A stretch of 64,000 nt of DNA from Vaginella massiliensis (GTDB lineage: Bacteria; Bacteroidota; Bacteroidia; Flavobacteriales; Weeksellaceae). Below are positions 45,796-54,926 of the stretch, piece by piece. Where the stretch lies: assembly GCF_900089075.1 (NCBI RefSeq), contig NZ_LT593747.1, positions 666,219-730,218 of the forward strand, given 5' to 3'. The notes under the pieces are model-generated. The model saw only the letters and a list, made by a program, of their open reading frames with translations, had not been told where the DNA came from and made no database searches. Both the position numbers and the translations under genes were made by a program. How positions within the stretch are numbered: position 1 is the stretch's first letter; the number at the start of each line of letters is the position of its first letter.

Positions 45796-46827
45796 TTAGG
45801 ATTGATAAAAATGGCTCGGAAAAGCTTTCTCTGCCTTTTGTCTTAAAATATTCAAGCGAAACTGTGCCAACAAAAAACCATAGCCATAATTAAAAAACTG
45901 AACAAAGGTCGTGATCACCGAGAGCCATCCTACCTTTACACTTGCAAAACGCACACTGGCACTAACAAAAATGAGTACCACATAAAAAAGAATCAACACC
46001 ATGGGAAGCCTAAACCAAATGACCAAGTCGGCACTTACCAAAAACGATAAAACAAAGCACACAAAAGCCAAAATACTCCCGAGAAAAAACACACTCGGAA
46101 ACCAAAAGGTAAGCTTGGTAAACTGCGGATGGCGATGATTGAGAATTGGTCGTGCTACCCCAAACTGAAAAACTTGTTTGGCGAAACTTTTGAGCGTCGA
46201 TCTTCTTTTGTGCCAAACTTTCGCATGCCGAAAAAGTCGGGTTTCCAATCCGTTTTCCCAAATTCGCATACTCAGGTCTGGATCTTCGCCTACACGCATT
46301 TGGGCAAAACCTTTGGTGAGTTGGTATGCCTTTCGGCTGATTCCCATATTGAAACTTCGAGGTTGAAACTTCGACAATTGTTTCTTTCCTCCTCTTATTC
46401 CACCTGTGGTCAGCATCGAAGTCATCGAAAAAGTAATGGCTTTTTGCAAATTGTTGAAACTTTCGTCGGCATCATCTGGACCACCAAAAGCATCTACATA
46501 ATTTACAGCCATCTCTCGCTTCACCTCTTCGAGATAATGCGGCGGAACAATCGTATCTGAATCGAGAAAAATAAAATAATCACCTCGGGCTTTTTCCATG
46601 CCAAAATTTCGAGATAAACCAGGACCAGAATTTGTTTTATAGTAATAATGAATATCCAATTGCGATTGGAATTGCCTTACAACTTTGTCGAGTCTGTTTG
46701 GCGAGCCGTCATCAACAACAATGACTTCGAAGTTTTTTTGCGTTTGCAACGCTAGACTCGCCAACAATTCGGCAAGTTCGTCTTGTCGCTCATAAACTGC
46801 AATTATTATAGAAAATCGAATATCCAA
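45796..46827 (-). CDS. Family 2 glycosyltransferase, membrane-associated
   Basis: A 343-residue inverting glycosyltransferase with a GT-A fold: FSIIIAVYERQDELAELLAS, VIVVDDGSPNRLD, the metal-binding FIFLDSDTIVP (DxD-like) and a later GEDPDLSMRIWENG acceptor-site region. The C-terminus (about 235-320) has two or three membrane helices. It may add sugars to surface polysaccharide or lipid; the substrates are unknown. It is last in a minus-strand operon after the DUF2750 gene (12-base gap). Confidence 0.9.
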   Translation of the reverse strand: MDIRFSIIIAVYERQDELAELLASLALQTQKNFEVIVVDDGSPNRLDKVVRQFQSQLDIHYYYKTNSGPGLSRNFGMEKARGDYFIFLDSDTIVPPHYLEEVKREMAVNYVDAFGGPDDADESFNNLQKAITFSMTSMLTTGGIRGGKKQLSKFQPRSFNMGISRKAYQLTKGFAQMRVGEDPDLSMRIWENGLETRLFRHAKVWHKRRSTLKSFAKQVFQFGVARPILNHRHPQFTKLTFWFPSVFFLGSILAFVCFVLSFLVSADLVIWFRLPMVLILFYVVLIFVSASVRFASVKVGWLSVITTFVQFFNYGYGFLLAQFRLNILRQKAEKAFPSHFYQS

Positions 46828-46839
46828 AACGCAATTTCG

Positions 46840-47280
46840 TTAATTTTCGCTCTCTTTCAGTTCGATAATTTGTTGTCGCAATTCGTCGAAAGATTTGAAG
46901 TGATTCAACCTTTTTGCCGATTGATTTCGAATGCCGTAATTGGCAATTTCTAACATCAAATCTAAGGGTAAAACCTCCTCGCCTTCTCCGTTTGCATTGA
47001 AATTTATCCCAGCCAAAGAAACCTCTTCATACATCCCAATCAGCCATTGCTCTACAAATTCGCCAAAGGCAAGCTCAACAAGTTGGTGATTTTCCCATTG
47101 TCCTTTTCTCGCTTCTTTTGCTCGCTCTGCTGATGACCAAAAACAAATCACCTCGAGCTGACTTTCGTCTTCATATTCAAAATCTTCCGAAAAAGAAATC
47201 GCAAAACCATCGACCGACTGTAAAATCAGGACTTTATCATTCTGAAAAAACTCTTCTACAAATGTCTGAATATTACTCAT
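46840..47280 (-). CDS. DUF2750-like protein
   Basis: A 146-residue acidic protein: ILQSVDGFAISFSEDF, EVICFWSSAERAKEARKGQW, FVEQWLIGMYEEVSLAGINFNA and LPLDLMLEIANYGIR. This pattern (a regulated Trp/Ala strand pair followed by FxxxWLxxM) resembles DUF2750, sometimes found in immunity or accessory proteins. The function is not known. Its start overlaps the stop of the upstream methyltransferase gene by eight bases, so it is co-translated. Confidence 0.75.
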   Translation of the reverse strand: MSNIQTFVEEFFQNDKVLILQSVDGFAISFSEDFEYEDESQLEVICFWSSAERAKEARKGQWENHQLVELAFGEFVEQWLIGMYEEVSLAGINFNANGEGEEVLPLDLMLEIANYGIRNQSAKRLNHFKSFDELRQQIIELKESEN

Positions 47281-48433
47281 GCGGATTTTTTTTACTCAAT
47301 TTTTTAGATCCTTCGTAGACTTCATATTGCAAAAAATCGCACTCCAATTTTCCGTTGAAAATCTTCAATTTCTTCGACGGTCGCAACCCTACATATTTCT
47401 TTGCGTCTAAATCTGCTGTGATGAACCAAGCCAAAGTGTTGGGATAATGATTTTTGAGTGTATCGCCGATTTGTTTGTAAAACGCAGGATTGTCGTTTGC
47501 CAAACGCTCATCGTAAGGTGGATTGAAGACCATCAAGACGGGAAACAAATCTTTTTTGGACTCGAAAAAATCTTGATATTTTACTTCTATAAAATCTTTC
47601 AAATCTGCCGAGATGATGTTTTGTTCTGCAATTTTTATCATCATCGGACTTATTTCGTATCCAACAATTTTGTAATTGAATTCTTTGATGCGGTTCAACC
47701 TCGAATTACGAATTGCGGTAAACAAGGCTTCATCATAATCCTTCCAATTCTGAAAAGCAAAATGTTTGCGGTGCAACTGTGCCGGAATTTCATTTGCCAT
47801 CATGGCAGCTTCGATCAACAAAGTTCCAGAACCGCACATCGGGTCTAAGAAATTTCCTTTTCCGTCCCAATCTGCAATCTTCAACAAACCTGCTGCAAGC
47901 ACTTCGTTTATCGGCGCTGGACCAGTTTCTACACGATAACCTCGCTTATGCAAAGATTCACCTGAGCTATCCAACGACAAGGTCACTTTATCGTGGCTTA
48001 TATGCAGATTGAACCTGATGTCTGCATTGTATTTCTCGACACTTGGTCGCTTACCAAATTTATCGTTGAAACGGTCTACCAAAGCATCTTTCACCTTCAG
48101 CGCTGCGTAATGCGAATGGGTAAAATAGTCTGAATTCACCGTAGAATCGATGATAAAAGTCTGATCGACATCTAAAAAATTCTCCCAATGAAATTTGGAC
48201 AAACGATCGTAGAGTTGATGTTCATTTTTTACCGAAAAAGTCATCACAGGTTTGAGGATGCGCAAGGCCGTTCGCAAGCTATAATTTGCTTTGTACAAAA
48301 ATCCTTTGTCACCGTAAAATTCAACCATGCGGTTTCGAATTTGAACATCGCGTCCGCCCAAAGCCTGAATTTCTTTTGCTAATATTTCTTCAAAACCAAA
48401 AAAGGTTTTGGCAATCATCTTAAACTCTTCCAA
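47273..48433 (-). CDS. THUMP-domain RNA methyltransferase (RlmL N-terminal type)
   Basis: A class I SAM methyltransferase of about 386 residues. An N-terminal THUMP domain (FKMIAKTFFGFEEILAKEIQ to about 160) binds RNA, and the catalytic domain has the SAM motif FLDPMCGSGTLLIEAAMMA and MVFNPPYDERL (N-P-P-Y amino methyltransferase motif). It probably makes N2-methylguanine in 23S rRNA; such proteins are often mislabelled as DNA methylases. The only good initiator near the conserved start is TTG at 48433, giving MEEFKMIAK; ATG at 48418 is possible. Confidence 0.9.
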   Translation of the reverse strand: MEEFKMIAKTFFGFEEILAKEIQALGGRDVQIRNRMVEFYGDKGFLYKANYSLRTALRILKPVMTFSVKNEHQLYDRLSKFHWENFLDVDQTFIIDSTVNSDYFTHSHYAALKVKDALVDRFNDKFGKRPSVEKYNADIRFNLHISHDKVTLSLDSSGESLHKRGYRVETGPAPINEVLAAGLLKIADWDGKGNFLDPMCGSGTLLIEAAMMANEIPAQLHRKHFAFQNWKDYDEALFTAIRNSRLNRIKEFNYKIVGYEISPMMIKIAEQNIISADLKDFIEVKYQDFFESKKDLFPVLMVFNPPYDERLANDNPAFYKQIGDTLKNHYPNTLAWFITADLDAKKYVGLRPSKKLKIFNGKLECDFLQYEVYEGSKKLSKKNPHE

Positions 48434-48482
48434 AAAACTATAATTTTTACAAAAATAGTACAATTCGGCTAAACTATCAGGC

Positions 48483-49148
48483 TCAAAGCTCGAATAATGA
48501 TTCGCCGTTTTCGTTGGTCGTCAAAACCTCGGTCATGTATCGGAAAAAGGGTTGTAAATGCTGATAATCGTTTACGATGCGCTGTAAAAAATCAGCCTCG
48601 AAAACAACTTGATCGGGATAGGACTTCGTCAACAAAAATTGTTTGAATTTGAGGAGTTCTGCTCGAGGATGCGCTTTGTCGAATCCTTTTGGGATTAATT
48701 TTAATTGTTCTCCCGTTAGCTCACCAAAATTTGACTTTAAATCTTTATCGTTTAAAATATTCAAAAATTCATCATCAAATTCAATCGCTTTTCTTATCCG
48801 AAGCAAATCTTCCTTTTCTGGTCCCCAAAAACCACCTCCTACAAAGCTTTCGCCAGGTTGCAGATGAACATAGAAACTGCCTCTATTTTGAGGTTGTTTT
48901 CGACTGTACAAAGCACTGAAATGCAGTTTGTAAGGCGATTTGTCTTTAGAAAAACGAACATCTCGATAGATGCGATAAATCTTGAGTGGCTGAAAATCAT
49001 CGTATTGTGACAATTCGGTGTACAACTCATCGAAAAAATGATTGGCGTGTGACTTTGCCGTTTCGAACTCGCATTTGTGTTCGGTAAACCATTCGCGATT
49101 GTTATGTTTCTTCAAATCGGTCAAAAAATCGAAAAGCTGTTTGTCCAT
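48483..49148 (-). CDS. DUF2461 (TIGR02453) family protein
   Basis: A 221-residue protein with LFDFLTDLKKHNNREWFTEH, IYRDVRFSKDKSPYKLHFSA and FYVHLQPGESFVGGGFW, the family's signatures. The function is unknown in the literature I can recall. A frame start at 49202 adds a non-conserved leader, so ATG 49148 was chosen. It follows the 5'-nucleotidase pair at 60-base spacing on the same strand. Confidence 0.88.
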   Translation of the reverse strand: MDKQLFDFLTDLKKHNNREWFTEHKCEFETAKSHANHFFDELYTELSQYDDFQPLKIYRIYRDVRFSKDKSPYKLHFSALYSRKQPQNRGSFYVHLQPGESFVGGGFWGPEKEDLLRIRKAIEFDDEFLNILNDKDLKSNFGELTGEQLKLIPKGFDKAHPRAELLKFKQFLLTKSYPDQVVFEADFLQRIVNDYQHLQPFFRYMTEVLTTNENGESLFEL

Positions 49149-49208
49149 ATCGTCACAATTTTCATGTATTGAAATAATCAATTTCAACCGTTTATATTTC
49201 AAATATAA

Positions 49209-50129
49209 TTACTTCACTTCCAACAAATTTAACGCATAGGTTTGCGTTTGAATTTTCTTTCCTTTTTTGAAATAGAAATCGATTCTACCCAAAAACAAAC
49301 CAGCCCATCCAACTTGATTGATTAAAACATCTTCTCCTACCCTATTTTTGAAAACCTGTGGCTCGGGTAAAAAAGTATGCGTATGCCCTCCGATGATAAT
49401 GTCGATGCCAGAAGTTGACCTTGCCAACACCTTGTCGCTCACCTGATTGGTTGAATATTCATAGCCCAAATGTGAAAGACAAATGACCAAATCGCAATGC
49501 TCCTCTTCTCGTAATTTTTTCACCATATCATGGGCAATTTCGATGGGATCTAGGTAAACCGTTTCTTGATAGGCTCTTGGGTCTACAATTCCTTTCAGCT
49601 CAACACCCACTGCAAAAACACCGATTTTCACACCGTCTTTTATCAAGATTTTATAGGGTTTGATCTGCCCTTCTAAAATGGTATTGGTGAAATCATAATT
49701 CGAATTGATGATGTCGAATTTGGCATGTGGCAATTGTTTTTTGAGTCCTTCTAATCTATTATCGAATTCGTGATTGCCCAAAGTTCCGACATCGTATCCC
49801 ATTTTCGACATGAGTTTGAACTCTAATTCGCCACCAAACATATTGAAATAAGGCGTCCCTTGAAAAACATCTCCTGCATCGAGCAACACAACATTTTTTT
49901 CTTGTTGCCTGATCTGATGAATCATGGTTGCCCTTCTTGCAAAACCGCCTCTGCCCGAAGTTTCGGCATTTTTAGAAAGCTCGAAAGGTTCTATTCTCGA
50001 ATGTTGATCGTTGGTGTGCAAAAGCGTGATTTTCTTTACCGAAGCGTCGCCTGCAAACAAATCGATCGATGGCAACATCAGCAATGTAGAAGCTGCTGCA
50101 GATTTTAATATAAATTCTCTTCTTTTCAT
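49209..50129 (-). CDS. Metallophosphatase, N-terminal domain of a 5'-nucleotidase
   Basis: A 306-residue calcineurin-like phosphoesterase that corresponds to the catalytic N-terminal half of UshA-type 5'-nucleotidases. The dinuclear metal motifs are readable: LLHTNDQHSRIEPF, VLLDAGDVFQGTPYF, VGTLGNHEFDNR and IIIGGHTHTFLP. The N-terminus KRREFILKSAAASTLLMLP looks like a Tat-type signal (RRxFxxK). The substrate-binding C-terminal domain is encoded by the gene just upstream in transcription, with a one-base overlap. Confidence 0.9.
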   Translation of the reverse strand: MKRREFILKSAAASTLLMLPSIDLFAGDASVKKITLLHTNDQHSRIEPFELSKNAETSGRGGFARRATMIHQIRQQEKNVVLLDAGDVFQGTPYFNMFGGELEFKLMSKMGYDVGTLGNHEFDNRLEGLKKQLPHAKFDIINSNYDFTNTILEGQIKPYKILIKDGVKIGVFAVGVELKGIVDPRAYQETVYLDPIEIAHDMVKKLREEEHCDLVICLSHLGYEYSTNQVSDKVLARSTSGIDIIIGGHTHTFLPEPQVFKNRVGEDVLINQVGWAGLFLGRIDFYFKKGKKIQTQTYALNLLEVK

Positions 50130-50866
50130 TACTTTACAATTCGAGGTTTTTCATCAACATTCAAGGTTTTATACTTTTGGAATTGCTCCAACAACAAATC
50201 ACGCAATCTGAGATTGAGCATGACCGCATCGGTAGCTTTGGCAAAAAAATACATTTTATCGCCACCGTTGTAGAGATAATCGTTGGTTACGAATTTATAC
50301 GTTTTGTTCGGATCGAATTTTTCACCGTTGATGACCACATCTTGCAGAGAATTGATCTGCATATTGGCGATAGGATGACCTACGTTTTGGGTATACAGAA
50401 ACTCGATCATTTCTTGCACGGCAGCACCTGGCAAAGTCAGAATCATCATTTCGTTTTCAAATGGCGATAGTTCATAGACGTTACCGATCGTAAGATCACC
50501 TTTTGAGAATGATCTTCTCAAACCACCATAATTGAGAACAATCGCATCTGCCCGAAATTTTTCTCCCTGTCCCTCGAAATGCTTTGTGATATAATCGAGC
50601 GTCAAATCTGCTGTGAGATTACAAAGTGAACATTCGAAGCCGTTTTTGGTAAGATTTACGGGCGTATAGCTGATAACTTTGTTCATTTGCCGATCCATTT
50701 CTTGTTTGTATGGTACAATCATATCGGTAATAAGCTGATCGTCTGCTACTCGCTCGTCTACCACCTGATTTTGAGTATAATGATACCGATCGACTTGATA
50801 AGATTGGGTTGAACACGACAAAGCCATCAAAATGGACGATGCCAGAAGAATTTTATAAAATTTCAC
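50129..50866 (-). CDS. 5'-nucleotidase C-terminal domain lipoprotein
   Basis: A 245-residue protein matching the C-terminal, substrate-binding half of UshA-type 5'-nucleotidases: FECSLCNLTADLTLDYI, ADAIVLNYGGLRRSFSKGDLT, LSPFENEMMILTLPGAAVQEM and YKFVTNDYLYNGGDKMYFF. It starts at GTG 50866 with a lipoprotein signal (LLASSILMALSC). The longer frame upstream (to 50968) has no signal at its front. The metallophosphatase half is translated next with a one-base overlap, so the two probably form one periplasmic enzyme from two chains. Confidence 0.88.
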   Translation of the reverse strand: MKFYKILLASSILMALSCSTQSYQVDRYHYTQNQVVDERVADDQLITDMIVPYKQEMDRQMNKVISYTPVNLTKNGFECSLCNLTADLTLDYITKHFEGQGEKFRADAIVLNYGGLRRSFSKGDLTIGNVYELSPFENEMMILTLPGAAVQEMIEFLYTQNVGHPIANMQINSLQDVVINGEKFDPNKTYKFVTNDYLYNGGDKMYFFAKATDAVMLNLRLRDLLLEQFQKYKTLNVDEKPRIVK

Positions 50867-51012
50867 ACGTATCGTATTAGACCTCAAAATTCTGAAATTT
50901 ATAAGAGAAATTGAAATAAATCTGCGTTTTTTTTCAAGCCTCGAAATAAAAAAGATTTGGGAATACAAAAGAAAATTATGAAATTTACCTACAATTATTT
51001 TGATACAAATCG

Positions 51013-51891
51013 ATGAAAAATTTAGTTGGAACTGGCGTTGCCTTAATTACTCCATTTAACGAAGATAAAAGTGTAGATTTCAAATCATTAGAAAAATTAG
51101 TTGAATACAACATAGAAGGCGGAGTCAATTTTTTCGTCATTCATGGGACAACAGCCGAAGCCGCAACGCTCACCAAATCTGAAAAAGATGAGGTAATACG
51201 CGTGGTAAAAGAAGTGAATAACGGGCGCTTGCCTTTGGTTTTGGGTATCGGTGGGAACAATACAGCCGCTGTCATGGAGGAGTACAACAACACCGATCTT
51301 AGCGATTACGAGGCGGTCTTGACCGTTTCGCCCTATTACAACAGACCTAGCCAAGAAGGGATTTATCAACACTACAAAACCATTGCCCAAAATACAGATG
51401 CCAACATTATCATCTACAACGTACCCAGCAGAACTGGCTCGAATATTGATGCAGATACAACCATAAGATTGGCAAATGAATTCGAAAATTTTGTAGCAGT
51501 GAAAGAAGCATCACCCAATTTTTTACAATCGACCGATATCATCAGAAAAAACACTCGCGAAGATTTCTTAATTCTATCGGGCGATGATGAATTTGCTTTA
51601 CCGATGACTTTGGCTGGTGGTAGCGGTGTGATCTCTGTAATTGCACAAGGTTTGCCCAAAATTTTCACGCAAATGATTCAAGACGGACTCAATCGCAATG
51701 TTGACGAAGCCTATCGAGCACATTATCAACTTGTAGAAATTACCCGAGCTATTTTCGAAGAGGGAAATCCAGCAGGTATAAAAGCCGTGCTTGCCAACAA
51801 GGGAATTTGTAAGCCTTATACCCGTTTGCCGTTGGTTCCCGCATCGGAAAAACTAACGCAAAAAATCAACACTATATTAACAATATTTTAA
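51013..51891 (+). CDS. dapA: 4-hydroxy-tetrahydrodipicolinate synthase
   Basis: It condenses pyruvate with aspartate semialdehyde in lysine and diaminopimelate synthesis. The 292-residue TIM barrel has GTGVALITPF, FFVIHGTTAEAATLT (Thr46, Thr47), Tyr135, Arg140 in YNVPSRTGSN and the Schiff-base Lys164 in FVAVKEASPNF. The length is normal. Ferritin follows 10 bases later on the same strand, so they may share a transcript. Confidence 0.95.
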   Translation: MKNLVGTGVALITPFNEDKSVDFKSLEKLVEYNIEGGVNFFVIHGTTAEAATLTKSEKDEVIRVVKEVNNGRLPLVLGIGGNNTAAVMEEYNNTDLSDYEAVLTVSPYYNRPSQEGIYQHYKTIAQNTDANIIIYNVPSRTGSNIDADTTIRLANEFENFVAVKEASPNFLQSTDIIRKNTREDFLILSGDDEFALPMTLAGGSGVISVIAQGLPKIFTQMIQDGLNRNVDEAYRAHYQLVEITRAIFEEGNPAGIKAVLANKGICKPYTRLPLVPASEKLTQKINTILTIF

Positions 51892-51901
51892 AAATAAAAT
51901 T

Positions 51902-52402
51902 ATGATTTCGGATAAAATATTAGAAGCATTAAACAGACAAATCAAGCTAGAAGGTGACTCATCTCAACTTTATTTAGCAATGGCTTCTTGGGCAGAAGTA
52001 AAAGGTCTTGAAGGAACCTCGAACTTTTTGTATTCGCATGCAGATGAAGAACGTACGCATATGCTGAAACTCATCAAATTCATCAACGAGCGCGGCGGAA
52101 AAGCCCATGTACCGCAAATCGACGAGCCAGAACAGTCATTTTCGAATCTGAAAGATATCTTCAAAGCTATTTTGAAACACGAAATATTCGTATCAGAAAG
52201 CATCAACGATATTGTAGGACTTACATTGGAAGAACGAGATTATTCGACTCACAATTTCTTGCAATGGTATGTTTCTGAGCAAATTGAAGAAGAACGATTG
52301 GCTAGAAATATATTAGACAAACTGGAGATGATTGGTGAGGATAAAGGTGGATTGTACCTATTCGATCGCGATATTGTGAATATGGACGCTTCGGAAGGAT
52401 AA
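51902..52402 (+). CDS. Ferritin (non-heme)
   Basis: A 166-residue four-helix-bundle iron-storage protein of the FtnA type: the ferroxidase-centre residues appear in LNRQIKLEGDSSQLYLAMASW (read as two motifs), SHADEERTHMLKLIKF and WYVSEQIEEERLARNILD. It forms a 24-mer that oxidises and stores iron. No heme-binding Met of bacterioferritin is evident. Confidence 0.93.
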   Translation: MISDKILEALNRQIKLEGDSSQLYLAMASWAEVKGLEGTSNFLYSHADEERTHMLKLIKFINERGGKAHVPQIDEPEQSFSNLKDIFKAILKHEIFVSESINDIVGLTLEERDYSTHNFLQWYVSEQIEEERLARNILDKLEMIGEDKGGLYLFDRDIVNMDASEG

Positions 52403-52410
52403 AGCGTAAA

Positions 52411-52449
52411 GAAGATATTTTAGGAAGATATTTTAGGAAGATATTTTTG
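52411..52449 (+). repeat. Three tandem copies of a 13-bp unit
   Basis: The unit GAAGATATTTTAG occurs at 52411-52423 and 52424-52436, and a third copy (with a T for the last two bases) at 52437-52449. It lies between ferritin and bamD, about 40 bases upstream of the bamD promoter. Confidence 0.8.
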
Positions 52450-52488
52450 TCATTCGAATAAAATATCCTTTACATCAATATTTTTTAA

Positions 52489-52496
52489 TAAATTTG
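52489..52496 (+). promoter_or_regulatory. -7 element (TAAATTTG) directly before bamD
   Basis: An exact TAnnTTTG match ending only four bases before the bamD ATG at 52501, so the transcript may start at or next to the start codon. Confidence 0.5.
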
Positions 52497-52500
52497 CAAA

Positions 52501-53391
52501 ATGTTTAAAAAAATTAGTTTTGCTCTAGCCTTAGCCATGACGCTTTCTGCTTGTAATCAGCGTTACAATCAGGCGATGAAAAGTTCTGATAAAGACGAAA
52601 TTTTCGAGATAGCGACAGAACTTTACGAACAAGGAAAATACGATCTAGCGTTGGAGCTGTATGGTCGAATATCGACTTCATTTGTTGGAACAGAAAAAGC
52701 AGCAGATATTGCTTACAATACAGCTTATGCAAATTTCAACGAAAAGGATTACCCGATGGCGGGGCATTTGTTCAAAAACTTTTCGGTGACCTATCCGTTG
52801 GATAATCGTGCCGAAGAGGCGCTTTTCTTGTCTGCCTATTCGTATTACAAAGGTTCGCCAAAATACAATCTGGACCAGACCAGTACATACAGTGCCATTG
52901 ATGCTTTACAGAATTTCATCAATGCATATCCAAATTCTGAGCATGTGGCAGAAGCTAATGGTTACATTGATGAATTGCGAATGAAATTGGAGAAAAAAGC
53001 ATTTGAAATTGCAAAAGTCTATTTCAACACCATGAAGTACAAAGCAGCTGGAGTTGCGTTTGACAACATGGCAGACGACTTTCCAGATTCTAAATATCGC
53101 GAAGAAGCGATGATCTATTCGTTGCGCTCAAAATATGAATTAGCTGCCAATTATAGCCGAATAGATGTAAAAGAATTGCGTTTGCAAGAAGCACAAACAC
53201 AATACCGTTTGTTCACCAAATTGTATCCACAATCTATTTACAAAGCCGAAGCAGATAAAATTCAGGCCAATTTGACCAAAGAGATTGAGCAATACAACAA
53301 TAGAAAAAAAGAAGTCGATTTGGAAAAAGAAGCACAAAAAGCAAAAGATAAACAAATCCAAAATAGTCTCGATAATCAACAAGTAAATTAA
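52501..53391 (+). CDS. bamD: Outer membrane assembly lipoprotein BamD
   Basis: A 296-residue TPR lipoprotein of the BAM complex, which inserts beta-barrel proteins into the outer membrane. Lipobox LSAC gives Cys18. TPR-like helices follow: FEIATELYEQGKYDLALELYG, IAYNTAYANFNEKDYPMAG, and YKAAGVAFDNMADDFPDS. The tail (about 265-296) is a charged coiled-coil. The rpoZ-like gene follows 12 bases later, so bamD, rpoZ, coaBC, porD-like and recN form a five-gene plus-strand cluster with tiny gaps. Confidence 0.92.
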   Translation: MFKKISFALALAMTLSACNQRYNQAMKSSDKDEIFEIATELYEQGKYDLALELYGRISTSFVGTEKAADIAYNTAYANFNEKDYPMAGHLFKNFSVTYPLDNRAEEALFLSAYSYYKGSPKYNLDQTSTYSAIDALQNFINAYPNSEHVAEANGYIDELRMKLEKKAFEIAKVYFNTMKYKAAGVAFDNMADDFPDSKYREEAMIYSLRSKYELAANYSRIDVKELRLQEAQTQYRLFTKLYPQSIYKAEADKIQANLTKEIEQYNNRKKEVDLEKEAQKAKDKQIQNSLDNQQVN

Positions 53392-53403
53392 AAAAATCGT
53401 CAT

Positions 53404-53724
53404 ATGAACTTTAAAGATATTGATGCAGCAACCACTACCCTTACGTACAACCGTAATGAAATCGAAGCCAAAACAGGTAACATCTACGAGGCAATTGTGA
53501 TCATGGGTAAAAGATCTGAGCAAATCAACCAAGAGATGAAAGCAGAGTTGATTCAGAAATTAGATGAATTCGCATCGCACACAGATTCTTTGGAAGAAGT
53601 TTTCGAAAATAGAGAACAGATTGAAGTCTCTAAATTTTATGAAAGATTACCAAAACCAACCTCTATTGCCATTAAAGAATGGTTGGACAACGATGTGTAT
53701 TATAGAAATCCAAACGAGGATTAA
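53404..53724 (+). CDS. rpoZ: RNA polymerase omega subunit, Bacteroidota type
   Basis: A 106-residue protein: TTLTYNRNEIEAKTGNIYEA, IMGKRSEQINQEMKAEL and a C-terminal acidic part. The arrangement K-R-x-x-Q-I-N after a helical start is that of RpoZ/Rpb6 in Bacteroidota, where omega helps polymerase assembly. Its stop codon shares one base with the coaBC start (53724), so the two are translationally coupled. Confidence 0.88.
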   Translation: MNFKDIDAATTTLTYNRNEIEAKTGNIYEAIVIMGKRSEQINQEMKAELIQKLDEFASHTDSLEEVFENREQIEVSKFYERLPKPTSIAIKEWLDNDVYYRNPNED

Positions 53725-54926
53725 TGTCGATACTCCATAACAAAAAAATATTAGTGGCAGTTACTGCCGGAATAGCGGCCTACAAAGCCGCTATTTTGGT
53801 GAGAGGACTCATCAAAAAAGGAGCAGACGTAAAGGTAATCCTCACGCCCGAAGCACTCCATTTTGTAACACCACTCACCCTTTCTACTCTATCTAAACAC
53901 GAAGTAGAATGGGAATTCTTTGGCGAAAGAGGTGATTGGAACAACCATGTCGAATATGCACTTTGGGCCGATTATATGATCATTGCACCCTGCACCGCCA
54001 ACACCTTATCGGCGATGGCAGATGGCATATGTAATAATCTCGTGCTCGCAACCTATTTGTCTTCAAAATGTCCAGTATTCTTTGCTCCAGCAATGGATTT
54101 GGATATGTATCAACACCCAACGACCAAGCGAAATATCGAAACCTTGCAAACCAACGGTAACATTTTGATTCCGGCAGAAAGCGGAGAATTAGCCAGTGGT
54201 TTGGTTGGCGAAGGTCGTATGGCAGAACCAGAGCACATCATCGAATTTGTCGAAAAAAGCATACAAGAAAACTTGCCGTTGTATGGTAAACGCTTCTTGA
54301 TTTCTGCTGGTCCAACATACGAAAATATTGATCCTGTACGTTTTATAGGTAACTATTCTTCTGGTAAAATGGGATATGAATTAGCCAAAGCAGCCAAACA
54401 ATTAGGTGCAGAAGTTACCTTGGTATCTGGACCAAGTAACGAATCGGTAAATGGCTACTCGATAAATTTAGAAAAAGTAATTTCGGCACAAAACATGTAC
54501 GATGCCATGCATCAACATTATCCTACAGCAGATGTTGTCATCATGTCGGCAGCCGTGGCAGACTATCGACCAAAAGAACAAGCAACCCAAAAAATAAAGA
54601 AAGATAACGAAAATCTAACGATTGAATTGGTGAAAAACCCCGATATTCTGAAATCTTTGGGCGATAAAAAAACACATCAAGTTTTGGTCGGATTTGCATT
54701 AGAAACCAACAACGAAATGGAATACGCAAAAGCTAAATTAGAAAAGAAAAATTTAGACGTTATAGTGCTCAATTCGATGCAAGATAAAGACGCTGGCTTC
54801 CAAAAAAACACCAATAAAATTACCATTATCGATCGTACTGGAGCTCATCAAAATTTCGATGCTAAACCAAAAAATGAGGTAGCTTTCGATATTTTGAATT
54901 ATCTTATCACCAAAAAATTAAACTAA
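53724..54926 (+). CDS. coaBC: Phosphopantothenoylcysteine decarboxylase/synthetase
   Basis: A bifunctional coenzyme A biosynthetic enzyme of 400 residues. The CoaC (flavoprotein) half has KKILVAVTAGIAAYKA, the ADYMIIAPCTANTLS loop and FAPAMDLDMYQHP. The CoaB half begins near 190 with KRFLISAGPTYENIDPVRFI and NYSSGKMGYELAKA, and has ADVVIMSAAVADYRP and the lysine-bearing loop VLVGFALETNN. The DUF4835 gene starts one base after its stop. Confidence 0.94.
   Translation: MSILHNKKILVAVTAGIAAYKAAILVRGLIKKGADVKVILTPEALHFVTPLTLSTLSKHEVEWEFFGERGDWNNHVEYALWADYMIIAPCTANTLSAMADGICNNLVLATYLSSKCPVFFAPAMDLDMYQHPTTKRNIETLQTNGNILIPAESGELASGLVGEGRMAEPEHIIEFVEKSIQENLPLYGKRFLISAGPTYENIDPVRFIGNYSSGKMGYELAKAAKQLGAEVTLVSGPSNESVNGYSINLEKVISAQNMYDAMHQHYPTADVVIMSAAVADYRPKEQATQKIKKDNENLTIELVKNPDILKSLGDKKTHQVLVGFALETNNEMEYAKAKLEKKNLDVIVLNSMQDKDAGFQKNTNKITIIDRTGAHQNFDAKPKNEVAFDILNYLITKKLN

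Noticed and set aside
47273..48433. DNA adenine methylase of a restriction system
   Set aside because: An N-terminal THUMP domain and NPPY motif mark an RNA methyltransferase; no restriction gene is nearby.
52411..52449. CRISPR-like repeat
   Set aside because: Units are directly adjacent 13-mers without spacers and no cas genes are present.
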